From Actinoalloteichus_B caeruleus (GTDB lineage Bacteria; Actinomycetota; Actinomycetes; Mycobacteriales; Pseudonocardiaceae), in assembly GCF_000718005.1 (NCBI RefSeq), contig NZ_JODV01000038.1: 6,586 nt of DNA; one strand, given 5' to 3'. The notes below the pieces were generated by a model that saw nothing but the letters and a program-made list of their open reading frames with translations, was not told the DNA's origin and did not search any database. Made by a program: the position numbers and the translations under genes. Positions 1 through 6,586 of this stretch are shown here, one piece after another; the stretch's first letter is position 1, and every line of letters starts with the position of its first letter.

Positions 1-1298
1 GTCAGGGTGCGCAGGGGTTGGGTGGGGTGATCGAGCAGGGACCGCAGCAGGGTGTGGAGATGCTGCCCGAGACGGGCGATCGTCCCCCCATCGAACAGGG
101 CCGGGTCGTAGGACAGGGTCAACTCCAGCCGGTCGCCGGAGTGAGCGGTGAGAGCCAACGGGTAGTTGGTGTGCTCGTCGCCCTGGAAGTCGGCGACGCG
201 GATGCCGTGCCGCTCGGCGACCCGATCGTCCACCGGGTAGTTCTCGAACACCACGATGCTGTCGAAGAGAGCGATCTCCCCCGGTAGCTCGCTCCAGCCC
301 TGGATCTGCCCGAGGGACACGTGATCGTGCCGCCGAGCCTCCAACTGGGACTCTTGAAGGGCGCGCAGCCACTCCACAACAGGGGTCTCGTCGTCGGAGC
401 GCACCCGGACCGGCACCATCCCGATGAACAGGCCGATCATCTCGTCGGCCCCGCTCAACTCGGGGGGGCGCCCCGACACCGTTGACCCGAAACAGACGTC
501 GTCAGCCCCGGAGTGCCGGGCGAGCAGAACCGCCCACGCACCCTGGACCAGGGTGTTCAGCGTCACCCGGGCCGCCGTGGCATCGGCCTGTATCCGTCGG
601 GAGTCCTCCTCGGAGACCAGGACCTGGAACTCCTCCGACGATCGTGACTCGTGCGCCCGCCGAGGTACGCGGTCGAACGGCAGCGGCGTCGGCGAGGCGA
701 ACCCGGCCAGCGCGCTCCGCCAGTACCCCTCCGCTTCGCTGATGTCCCTGCCCGCCAACCACGCCACGTAGTCCCGGTAGGGGCGCCGAGCCACGCCGAC
801 CTCGGCACTCCCGCTGGTCAGCGCGGAGTAGTGGCCGAGCACGTCCGACATCACCAGGGAGAAGCTCCAGCCATCCATCACGAGGTGGTGCGATGACCAG
901 AAGACGCGAACCCTGGCCTCCGCCAGCCGGATGATCGTCAACCGCAGCAGCGGGGGAGTGGCGAGGCGAACACCTCGCTCCGCGCGCCGCTCCCACAACT
1001 CATGGCTCCGCTTCGCCTGTTCCTCCTCGCCCAGCATTCGCCAGTCCAGGTGGGTCACCGGGAGCGAGACCCCGCTCCGCACCACCTGAAGCGGTTCGGG
1101 AACCCCCTCCCAGACCACCGCCGCCCGCAGGCTCGTGGTGTTGTCGACGACCCGCTGCCAGGCCGCCGCCAACGCGACCGGATCACGCACCCCGTCCAGA
1201 ACCATCCCGAAGTGACCTGTGTAGACATCCCGTTCCGGGGTGGTCAGGGAGTGGAAGAGCATTCCGCTCTGCATCGGGGTCAACGGGTAGAGGTCGTC
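1..1298 (-). other. Condensation domain 2 (DCL-like), reaching the window edge
   Basis: Joins the epimerised donor to the amino acid of the next module. Motif C1 is LTPMQSGMLFH (1576-1586), directly after a YP pair; the catalytic motif is HHLVMDGWS (1707-1715, second His 1708). YRDYVAWL, SGRPPEL, MIGLFIGMVPVR (from 1857) and FDSIVVFENYPV (around 1915-1926) follow. The MQ-GMLFH and HH-VMDGWS forms are those of DCL domains, which fits the E domain upstream. The domain is essentially complete at the edge (LRTL), and an A domain would be expected about 20 residues later, outside the window. Confidence 0.9.
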
Positions 1299-4200
1299 GA
1301 CCGCCCGGCCGTTGCCCACGATCCGGTCCACCACGGCCTGCGTCAGCGCCGCCAGCGGGAAGTCGGAGGGCGTCGCGCCACCCGAGTCCGGGTCCGAGCA
1401 GTGTCGGACGATGTCGCGCAACCTCTCCCCGAACCTGTCCGCCACCCGGCGCACGGTGTCGCGGTCATGTGCGGCACGGGAGTAGGTCCAGTCGAAGACT
1501 AGCTCCCCGCCCCGAACGGCCCCATTGATCTCGAGCAGGTGCTCCCTCTCCTGCGTCGGTGTGAAGGGATCGCTCTGCTCCGGCAACTGAGCACCGAACA
1601 GCGAACCCTCCTCGCCCGACGTGAGATCGAACCTGCCGTGGTAGTTGAAGGCGATCGAGGGACTTCCGCGGTGGCCCAACCCCTCGGTGCCGCGCAGGAA
1701 CCGCAACGCCCCGTATCCCAGACCGTTGTGCGGAACCGCCCGCAACTGCTCCTTCACGGATTTGATCACGCTGTCCCACTCACGATCCGACGGCACCCGC
1801 AGCGCGACCGGGTACAAGCTGGTGAACCAGCCCACCGTGCGCGAGAGATCCACATCGGGGAACAACGGTTCGCGACCGTGGCCCTCCAACGACAGGGCCA
1901 CGTTCGACCGGCCGGTCCACTCCGCGACGACCAGGACCAGCGCGCTGAGGAGCAGGTCATTGATCCGGGTCCGGTAGGTGTCCGGTGCCTGGTGCAGGAG
2001 TGCCCGCGTCCACTCCGCGTCCAAGCGAGTCGACACGACATCCGTGTCACCCGCCACGTTCGGCCCCTGGCGGTCCCGCGGGAGTCCCCCGGCCGCGACC
2101 ACCTCGTCCTCGACGCCTACCCAGTAGGGCAGTTCCCCGTCGAACTCCTCCGAAGCGGTGTGCTCCAGCAGCCGCTGGGACCACTCCCGGAAGGACGTGC
2201 TCGGCTCCCCCAGGTCGATCGGCACGCCCTCCAAGGCCTGCCGGTACCCGCGCTCGAGATCCGCCATCAGGATCCGCCACGACACACCGTCCACCACGAG
2301 ATGGTGAGCCACCAGGAAGAGCAGTGGACGTCCTCCGTCCTCGGTGAACAGGACCGCGCGCCACAACGGCCCCTCGTCCAACCGGAAACCGCGCTGCGTG
2401 CGCAGGACGGCCTCCCGCACCTCGTCCTTGCGCTCGTCGGCGGTCCCGCCCACCAGGCGAATTCGTCGGAGGGCTTTTCCTTGCTCGTCCCAGGGCGGCG
2501 CATTGCGCAGTCGCCAGCGGCCGGTCACCCGGCTCGCCCGCAACCGCAACCCGTCGTGGTGGTACGACAGCCCAGCGAGAGCGCTCTCCAACGCCGCCTC
2601 GTCGAGATCCGGTGCCAGCTCGACGAGCAGGGACTGGGTGAACCTGTCAGAGCTGGGCACCAGGGTCTCGAAGAACCAGGCGTGGATGGGAGTCATCGCC
2701 ACGTCGCCAACCACCGGTCCCCGAGGACGCGAATCGGATGGCCTGTCCCACGTCGCGTGGGTGGCGAGCTCCGCGACCGTCGGGTAAAGGAACGTCTGCC
2801 GTGGGCTCACCCGCAGCCCCGCCCTCAGCGCGCGCACCACCACCTGGAGGCTGAGGATCGAGTCACCGCCGAGGTCGAAGAAGTTGTCGAGGACCCCCAC
2901 CTCCTCGACCCCCAGCAGCTCCGCCCACACCCCGACGAGGACCCGCTCCGCCTCCGTCCGTGGTGGAACCCGAAGCCCTTCGCCCACCGACGCGACAACG
3001 GGGGGCGGCAGTGCCCTCCGGTCGACCTTGCCGTTCACCGACCTCGGCAACGACTCCAACTCCACGAAGTGCGCGGGCACCATGTGTTCGGGGAGCTGGG
3101 CACGCAGGAAACCGCGCAGCGAGTGGACGTCCACGCTGCCCGACCGTGAAACGACGTACCCGACGAGCCTGGGCGAGTTCGACGCGTCCGACCAGACCAC
3201 CACACTCGCCCCAGACACGTCGGGGTGCAGCGAGATGACCGCCTCAACCTCTCCCAGTTCGACGCGGAAGCCCCGCAGCTTGACCTGGTCATCGACGCGC
3301 CCCAGGATCTCCAGCTGACCGTCAGCCCGCCAGCGCGCCCGATCGCCGGTCCGATACATCCTGAGCCCGGAGCCGCCCAGCGGATCCGCGACGAACCGGC
3401 ACGCGGTCTGCCCGGGTCTGCCCAGGTAACCTCGGGCCACCCCACGGCCAGCAACGTAGAGCTCACCCGCCACGCCCACTGGAACCGGCCGCATCCGGCC
3501 GTCCAGCACGTAGGACCGAAGACCAGGCAGGGGCGCCCCCGCCGGCACGCCGAACTCCTCGACGTCGAGCCCGCCGAGGGGGGCGCTCATCGACGCGCAC
3601 ACCGTCGTCTCCGTCGGACCGTAGGCGTTGACCACGCGTCGCTCGGCGGCGAGCCGCCGGACCAGACCTGGCGGGCAGGGCTCACCCGCAAGGACCAGGG
3701 TCGTGCCGTCGGGGATCTCCTCCACGGGCAATGCGGCGACAGCGGTCGGAGGGAGCGTCACATGGGTGATGTGCCGGTGCCGGAGGATTCCGCTCACCAG
3801 GGCCTCCGACGGGCTTTCCCCGGGGGCGGGCATGACCAGCGACCCACCCGAGAGCACCGACATGCAGAGATCCCAGAACGCGGCGTCGAAACTCCACGAC
3901 GCGAACTGCAACACCCTCGTACCCGGCCCCGTCCCCAGGCGCTCACGTTGCGCCTCGACGAGCCCCCGCACGCCGGCGTGGGACACGAGCACGGCTTTGG
4001 GGCGGCCCGTCGAGCCCGAGGTGTAGATGACGTACGCCGTGTTGCCCGGGCGCGGTGACTTATCCCGGCTTCCCACCGGGGAGGTGGAAGCCGACCGGGC
4101 CGCCGTGTCCTCGGCAGCGGACGGGAGGAGGTCGAGCCGAACGGTCTCGACGTTGGAGGGGAGGAGGTGGAGGTGTTCGCTCCTGGTCACCGTCACGATC

Positions 4201-6008
4201 GGGCGGGCGTCTCCCACCATGTACTCGATGCGCCCCACCGGGTAGGAGAGGTCCACCGGGAGGTACGCGGCCCCGGCCTCCATCACGGCGAGAGTGACGA
4301 CCACCAGGTCGACGGACCGGGGCAGCGCGACCGCGACCACCGATTCGGGACCGGCGCCCCGCTCCGCCAGCACCCGTGCCATCCGGTGGACCCGCTCCCC
4401 GAGCGTCGCGTAGTCCAGGATCTCGTCGCCACAGGAGACGGCCGGTGCCGTGGGACGCGCGGCGACCTGCTCGGCGAGGAGTTCCGGGACCGTCCGCGGA
4501 ACCGGGCCAGGGCCCTGGTCCGGCCAGGTCCGCGTGACGGCCAGCTCTTCCTCGGAGGCGAGCACGGGCAGCCCGGAGATGGTCCGGTCCGGCTCGGCGG
4601 CGACGGCCTCCAGCACCGTGCACAGCTGGTCGGCAACCCTGGCCGCCGTCGCATCGGAGAACAACGTGGTGTTGTACGACAGGGAACCGACCAACTCCCC
4701 ATCCGTCTCGCCGAGGTCGAACATCAGGTCGAGGCTGGTGGCGAGAACGGGAGGTTCCACCTCCCGAGTCGCGACCCCCGGCAAGTCGAGGGCACCGAAG
4801 TCCATGTTGTGCAGGTTGATTCCCACGTCCACCAGCGAGGGACGACTGGGATCGCGTTCGGGGGCGAGCACCTCCACCAGCTTCTGGAACGGGACATCCT
4901 CGTTGGCGAACGCGTCCAGCACTGTGCCGCGAACCTCTGACACGAAATCGCGGAACCTCATCTCCTCTCCGACCCTGGAACGGAGGACCAAAGTGTTGAC
5001 GAAGAACCCGACGAGCTCCTCGAGCTCGACCCTGCCACGTCCGGAACTCGCCGTGGCGACCGCCACGTCGGACTGACCGCCGAGCCGCCCGAGGAGCACC
5101 GTGAGACCCGCGACGAGGACCGTGAACAACGTGGTCTCTTCCGCACGAGCCAGTGCGCGCAGAGCGGACGTCACCGACGCCGGGACCGTGAAGCGCCGCA
5201 CGGCACCAGCGTGGGACCGCACCGACGGCCTTCTCCTGTCGTGCGGCAGGTCCAACCTCCGCAGGCCCTCGAGCTGCTCGCGCCAGTACTGGAGTTGGTC
5301 GGAGAACTCCCCGTTCCGGAGCCTGCCCCGCTGCCAGCACGCGTAGTCCGCGTACTGCACCGGCAACGGAACGAGCCCGACGTCCGGTTCTCCCAGCGTC
5401 TCCGCCCGGTACAGGGCGTTCAGCTCCGAGGCCACCACCCCCATCGACCAGCCGTCCGCCACGATGTGGTGCATGGTCAGTACCAGGAGGTGATCACCTG
5501 GGCCCCAGCTCACAAGGCGAGCCCGGAACACGGGCCCCTCACGGAGATCGAAGGGGATCGCGATCTCCTCGGCCAGGATCGCCGCCTCGACGTCCGATCC
5601 GTCACCAGGCGCTCCGGTGCCCGCGACCGTAACCGGGAGCACGAATGGGCCGACCGCCCCGACGATCTGGACGCCGTGCCCGTCGATCGAATCGAAGGTC
5701 GTGCGTAGGATCTCGTGACGCGCCACGAGACGGGACAGCGCCATCTCCAACGCGGGAACGTCCAGGTCGCCGCGGATGCGCACCGCACGGCAGGAGTTGT
5801 ACTCGACGCTGTCCGGCTCCAGGGCGTACGTGTACCAGAGCCTTTGCTGAGCCGAGGACAGCGGGGGATGGCCTTGCCGGTCCGCGCGCGGGATGCTCTC
5901 CACCTCCGGGCCCCCCACCGCGAGACCCGCCAGCCGGCTGAGCAACTCGTCGCTCGCGTCGACGTCCAGATCGTTGGGAAGGTACTCGCCCTGGCCGGAG
6001 CTCGACAT
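1..6008 (-). CDS. NRPS subunit, C-A-T-E-C...; predicted to incorporate D-Phe; 3' end outside window
   Basis: This large multimodular peptide synthetase is open for 2002 codons and has no stop before the window edge. The ATG at 6008 was chosen because it follows the upstream stop by 17 bases, has a purine-rich stretch before it, and leaves a normal short leader (about 45 residues) before the first C motif. Domains in order: LCL-type condensation (about 46-480), adenylation (484-1000), carrier (1015-1085), epimerisation (1103-1537), then a second condensation domain, DCL type (1571 to the edge). All core motifs and catalytic residues are present with no frameshift or gap. The protein should accept a chain from the upstream subunit, add an aromatic residue predicted to be Phe, invert it to the D form and begin the next extension. 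I saw no TTA (bldA-dependent) codon in the frame. The final product and the family member are not identifiable from this window. Confidence 0.96.
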   Translation of the reverse strand, partial: MSSSGQGEYLPNDLDVDASDELLSRLAGLAVGGPEVESIPRADRQGHPPLSSAQQRLWYTYALEPDSVEYNSCRAVRIRGDLDVPALEMALSRLVARHEILRTTFDSIDGHGVQIVGAVGPFVLPVTVAGTGAPGDGSDVEAAILAEEIAIPFDLREGPVFRARLVSWGPGDHLLVLTMHHIVADGWSMGVVASELNALYRAETLGEPDVGLVPLPVQYADYACWQRGRLRNGEFSDQLQYWREQLEGLRRLDLPHDRRRPSVRSHAGAVRRFTVPASVTSALRALARAEETTLFTVLVAGLTVLLGRLGGQSDVAVATASSGRGRVELEELVGFFVNTLVLRSRVGEEMRFRDFVSEVRGTVLDAFANEDVPFQKLVEVLAPERDPSRPSLVDVGINLHNMDFGALDLPGVATREVEPPVLATSLDLMFDLGETDGELVGSLSYNTTLFSDATAARVADQLCTVLEAVAAEPDRTISGLPVLASEEELAVTRTWPDQGPGPVPRTVPELLAEQVAARPTAPAVSCGDEILDYATLGERVHRMARVLAERGAGPESVVAVALPRSVDLVVVTLAVMEAGAAYLPVDLSYPVGRIEYMVGDARPIVTVTRSEHLHLLPSNVETVRLDLLPSAAEDTAARSASTSPVGSRDKSPRPGNTAYVIYTSGSTGRPKAVLVSHAGVRGLVEAQRERLGTGPGTRVLQFASWSFDAAFWDLCMSVLSGGSLVMPAPGESPSEALVSGILRHRHITHVTLPPTAVAALPVEEIPDGTTLVLAGEPCPPGLVRRLAAERRVVNAYGPTETTVCASMSAPLGGLDVEEFGVPAGAPLPGLRSYVLDGRMRPVPVGVAGELYVAGRGVARGYLGRPGQTACRFVADPLGGSGLRMYRTGDRARWRADGQLEILGRVDDQVKLRGFRVELGEVEAVISLHPDVSGASVVVWSDASNSPRLVGYVVSRSGSVDVHSLRGFLRAQLPEHMVPAHFVELESLPRSVNGKVDRRALPPPVVASVGEGLRVPPRTEAERVLVGVWAELLGVEEVGVLDNFFDLGGDSILSLQVVVRALRAGLRVSPRQTFLYPTVAELATHATWDRPSDSRPRGPVVGDVAMTPIHAWFFETLVPSSDRFTQSLLVELAPDLDEAALESALAGLSYHHDGLRLRASRVTGRWRLRNAPPWDEQGKALRRIRLVGGTADERKDEVREAVLRTQRGFRLDEGPLWRAVLFTEDGGRPLLFLVAHHLVVDGVSWRILMADLERGYRQALEGVPIDLGEPSTSFREWSQRLLEHTASEEFDGELPYWVGVEDEVVAAGGLPRDRQGPNVAGDTDVVSTRLDAEWTRALLHQAPDTYRTRINDLLLSALVLVVAEWTGRSNVALSLEGHGREPLFPDVDLSRTVGWFTSLYPVALRVPSDREWDSVIKSVKEQLRAVPHNGLGYGALRFLRGTEGLGHRGSPSIAFNYHGRFDLTSGEEGSLFGAQLPEQSDPFTPTQEREHLLEINGAVRGGELVFDWTYSRAAHDRDTVRRVADRFGERLRDIVRHCSDPDSGGATPSDFPLAALTQAVVDRIVGNGRAVDDLYPLTPMQSGMLFHSLTTPERDVYTGHFGMVLDGVRDPVALAAAWQRVVDNTTSLRAAVVWEGVPEPLQVVRSGVSLPVTHLDWRMLGEEEQAKRSHELWERRAERGVRLATPPLLRLTIIRLAEARVRVFWSSHHLVMDGWSFSLVMSDVLGHYSALTSGSAEVGVARRPYRDYVAWLAGRDISEAEGYWRSALAGFASPTPLPFDRVPRRAHESRSSEEFQVLVSEEDSRRIQADATAARVTLNTLVQGAWAVLLARHSGADDVCFGSTVSGRPPELSGADEMIGLFIGMVPVRVRSDDETPVVEWLRALQESQLEARRHDHVSLGQIQGWSELPGEIALFDSIVVFENYPVDDRVAERHGIRVADFQGDEHTNYPLALTAHSGDRLELTLSYDPALFDGGTIARLGQHLHTLLRSLLDHPTQPLRTL
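1398..2702 (-). other. Epimerisation domain
   Basis: Converts the carrier-bound residue from L to an L/D mixture, from which the next C domain draws the D form. It is told apart from a condensation domain by: E1 MTPIHAWFFE (from 1105), E2 HHLVVDGVSWRIL (1235-1247, catalytic His 1236), E4 EGHGRE (1375-1380, with its catalytic Glu), E5 RTVGWFTSLYPV (1390-1401), and E7 FNYHGRFD (1454-1461), close to the family's FNYLGQFD. Nothing essential is missing, so the domain is predicted to be active. Confidence 0.94.
2754..2966 (-). other. Carrier (T/PCP) domain ahead of E domain
   Basis: Carries the activated residue and then the extended peptide. It spans residues 1015-1085, with FFDLGGDSI at 1043-1051 and the phosphopantetheine serine at 1050 (codon 2859-2861). 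The GGDS form is the one usually found in carrier domains followed by epimerisation domains, which is what is seen here. Confidence 0.94.
3009..4559 (-). other. Adenylation domain, predicted Phe (code DAWTVAAVCK)
   Basis: Selects and activates the amino acid with ATP and loads it on the adjacent carrier domain. Motifs seen: A2 EAGAAYLPVD, A3 YTSGSTGRPKAV (662-673), A4 FDAAFWD (707-713), A5 NAYGPTETTVCA (794-805), A7 YRTGD, A8 GRVDDQVKLRGFR, A9 LPEHMVP, A10 NGKVDRRAL. Aligned by eye to GrsA, the pocket residues are Asp708, Ala709, Trp712, Thr751, Val772, Ala774, Ala795, Val803, Cys804 and Lys994, that is D-A-W-T-V-A-A-V-C-K. The GrsA phenylalanine code is DAWTIAAICK, so the only changes are two conservative Ile to Val swaps. 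Phe is the best call; a close analogue such as beta-hydroxy-Phe or a substituted Phe cannot be excluded. Confidence 0.9.
4569..5873 (-). other. Condensation domain 1 (LCL-like)
   Basis: Forms the peptide bond between the chain delivered by the upstream subunit and the amino acid on this module's carrier domain. Motif C1 is LSSAQQRLWY (residues 50-59), C2 is RHEILRTTF, and the catalytic C3 motif is HHIVADGWS (180-188) with the second His at 181 and Asp at 185. YADYACWQ (C4), VGFFVNTLVLR (C5) and EDVPFQKLVE (C6) follow in order. The SxAQxRLW form of C1 and the alanine in HHIVADGWS are typical of LCL domains, which take an L-configured donor. It is not a starter C domain, since it sits behind a complete donor carrier domain. 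Confidence 0.9.
5874..6008 (-). other. Acidic N-terminal leader, candidate acceptor docking element
   Basis: Residues 1-45 precede the first condensation motif. The segment YLPNDLDVDASDELLSRLAG (9-28) carries six acidic residues against one Arg and ends in a probable short amphipathic helix (DELLSRLAGL). This acidic character is complementary to the basic tail of the upstream protein, which suggests an electrostatic contact between the subunits. It does not look to me like the beta-hairpin docking domain found ahead of some C domains, so the assignment is inference. Confidence 0.4.
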
Positions 6009-6025
6009 GGAAGGAGTTCCCCCGT
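6009..6025 (-). promoter_or_regulatory. Intergenic gap with ribosome binding site for the second NRPS gene
   Basis: Only 17 bases separate the TGA of the upstream gene from the ATG at 6008, so the two genes are almost certainly one transcript and probably translationally coupled. On the minus strand the gap reads ACGGGGGAACTCCTTCC. The purine run GGGGGAA (6023-6017) is a modest Shine-Dalgarno candidate 8-10 bases ahead of the ATG. GGAA (6020-6017) could also pair with TTCC (6012-6009) in a weak four-base-pair hairpin. No promoter is apparent here. Confidence 0.6.
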
Positions 6026-6586
6026 TCACTTCGTCCTGCTGGTCTTGTCGCGAGACTTCCGTTCCACCTCGGCGATGATGCGCTGTCGGATGAGGTCCGA
6101 CAGCCCACCCACCGTCGCCACGCGGAAGAACTCGCGCATCGGGATCTCGACACCGAAGGCTCGACGAAGGCGTGACATCAGGCGGAGTCCAGTGATCGAG
6201 TCGCCGCCCAGGGTGAAGAAGCTGTCCTCGGCGCCCACCCGGTCAACGCCGAGGACCTCCTCGAACAACGAGGCGACGGCCTTCTCGGTCGGGTTTCGCA
6301 GCGCCACGAACCGCCCGTCGTCGGTGCGGACGGGCGAAGCATCGGGCAGCGCGTTCCGGTCGACCTTGCCGTTGGTGGTGAGGGGCAGACGCCGCATCGT
6401 CGTGGTCGTCGAGGGCAGCATGTACTCGGGGAGCTCCGCCGCGAGGTGTGCCACCAGCGCCGACGTATCGACGGTGCGACCCTCCTCGGGGACGACGTAG
6501 GCGGCGAGGTGTTTCCTGCCGTCGTCGCCACGAGCGAGGACGACGGCGTCGATCACGTCGGGGGCCGCGAGCAGCGCTGCCTCCAC
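6026..6586 (-). CDS. NRPS, C-terminal end (A domain end, T domain, basic tail); 5' end outside window
   Basis: This is the last 186 codons of a non-ribosomal peptide synthetase subunit; translation enters from the window edge, so the first visible codon (GTG, within the usual E-(I/V)-E-A stretch after motif A8) is internal and not a start. The visible part begins in the small C-terminal subdomain of an adenylation domain: the A9-like stretch LPEYMLP lies at visible residues 52-58 and motif A10, NGKVDRNAL, at 72-80, with the lysine (74) that contacts the aminoacyl adenylate. A carrier domain follows, with FFTLGGDSI at 123-131. The protein ends in a charged tail and TGA. There is no epimerisation, thioesterase or reductase domain, so the chain must pass to another protein, presumably the product of the gene starting 17 bases downstream. 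The specificity pocket of this A domain is outside the window, so its amino acid cannot be predicted. Confidence 0.95.
   Translation of the reverse strand: MEAALLAAPDVIDAVVLARGDDGRKHLAAYVVPEEGRTVDTSALVAHLAAELPEYMLPSTTTTMRRLPLTTNGKVDRNALPDASPVRTDDGRFVALRNPTEKAVASLFEEVLGVDRVGAEDSFFTLGGDSITGLRLMSRLRRAFGVEIPMREFFRVATVGGLSDLIRQRIIAEVERKSRDKTSRTK
6029..6079 (-). other. Basic C-terminal tail, candidate donor docking element
   Basis: The last 17 residues of the upstream protein, IIAEVERKSRDKTSRTK, lie beyond the carrier domain and are rich in Lys and Arg (seven of the last eleven residues are K, R or D, and only one of these is acidic). NRPS subunits that hand their chain to another protein often end in a short docking element. 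The role is inferred from position and charge only; I do not recognise it as a specific COM or SLiM family. Confidence 0.45.
6080..6295 (-). other. Carrier (T/PCP) domain of upstream NRPS subunit
   Basis: This four-helix peptidyl carrier domain holds the growing chain as a thioester on phosphopantetheine. It spans about visible residues 98-169 of the upstream protein. The attachment serine is in LGGDSI, Ser 130, codon at 6197-6199. The C-terminal part (REFFRVATVGGLSDLI) matches the usual end of helices III and IV. The Asp before the serine is more often seen in carrier domains that serve an epimerisation domain than in those that feed a condensation domain (GGHSL), yet no E domain follows here. 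Confidence 0.93.

Noticed and set aside
1398..2702. Reading the E domain as a third condensation domain because of its HHxxxD motif
   Set aside because: The GVSW ending of that motif, EGHGRE, RTVGWF and FNYHGRFD are specific to epimerisation domains.
1539..3149. A 536-codon open frame on the plus strand
   Set aside because: It lies wholly antisense to the T, E and C domains of the NRPS gene, its translation is rich in Arg, Pro, Gln and His with no recognisable motif, and long antisense frames are expected in GC-rich coding DNA.
3861..3890. Possible non-canonical A4 motif (FDAAFWD instead of FDxSxxE)
   Set aside because: The pocket Asp, Ala and Trp are all present, and Ala at the Ser position is common in actinobacterial A domains, so it does not suggest inactivity.
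3225..4058. A 277-codon open frame on the plus strand
   Set aside because: It is antisense to the A domain, with no start context or domain signal; a shadow of GC-rich codon bias.
4060..5340. A 426-codon open frame on the minus strand
   Set aside because: It is in a different frame from the NRPS, has low-complexity Arg/Gly/Ala composition, and overlaps intact C and A motifs in the true frame.
6011..6016. AAGGAG on the plus strand, a perfect Shine-Dalgarno-like string
   Set aside because: No credible plus-strand gene starts after it; the downstream plus-strand DNA is antisense to the upstream NRPS gene.
6584..6586. GTG at the window edge as a start codon for the upstream gene
   Set aside because: The translation begins in the middle of the A-domain C-terminal subdomain (between motifs A8 and A9), so this is an internal Val codon.

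Overview
The window lies inside a non-ribosomal peptide synthetase (NRPS) locus of a GC-rich bacterium, most likely an actinomycete. The reading frames strongly prefer G or C at the third codon position, and the adenylation motifs have an actinobacterial look (TACRFVADP after A6, GRPKAV in A3). Everything coding is on the minus strand, so it reads from high to low coordinates. Nothing in the sequence identifies a species or a known product.

Layout in the direction of transcription: (1) 6586 to 6026 is the 3' end of one NRPS gene. It encodes the end of an adenylation (A) domain, a carrier (T) domain and a short basic tail, then TGA. (2) A 17-base gap follows, with a modest purine-rich ribosome binding site. 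(3) From the ATG at 6008 a second, very large NRPS gene runs without a stop to the window edge, giving 2002 codons and no end. Its domain order is C (LCL-like) - A - T - E - C (DCL-like). The next module's A domain would begin just outside the window.

The first protein hands its peptidyl chain from its last T domain to the first C domain of the second protein. That C domain couples the chain to the amino acid loaded by the second protein's A domain, whose pocket residues read D-A-W-T-V-A-A-V-C-K, a phenylalanine-type code close to that of gramicidin S synthetase GrsA. The E domain has its catalytic residues and should epimerise this residue to the D form. The following C domain has DCL-type motifs, fitting a D-configured donor. 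The inferred fragment is ...-X(L?)-D-Phe-Y..., with X and Y not readable here. No loading module, thioesterase, MbtH-like protein, tailoring enzyme, transporter or regulator lies in the window.

All domains appear intact and conventional. I found no undescribed system; the points worth a second look are the substrate and stereochemistry prediction and the subunit interface between the two proteins. No RNA genes, mobile elements, CRISPR arrays or gene-free stretches over 300 bases were seen.
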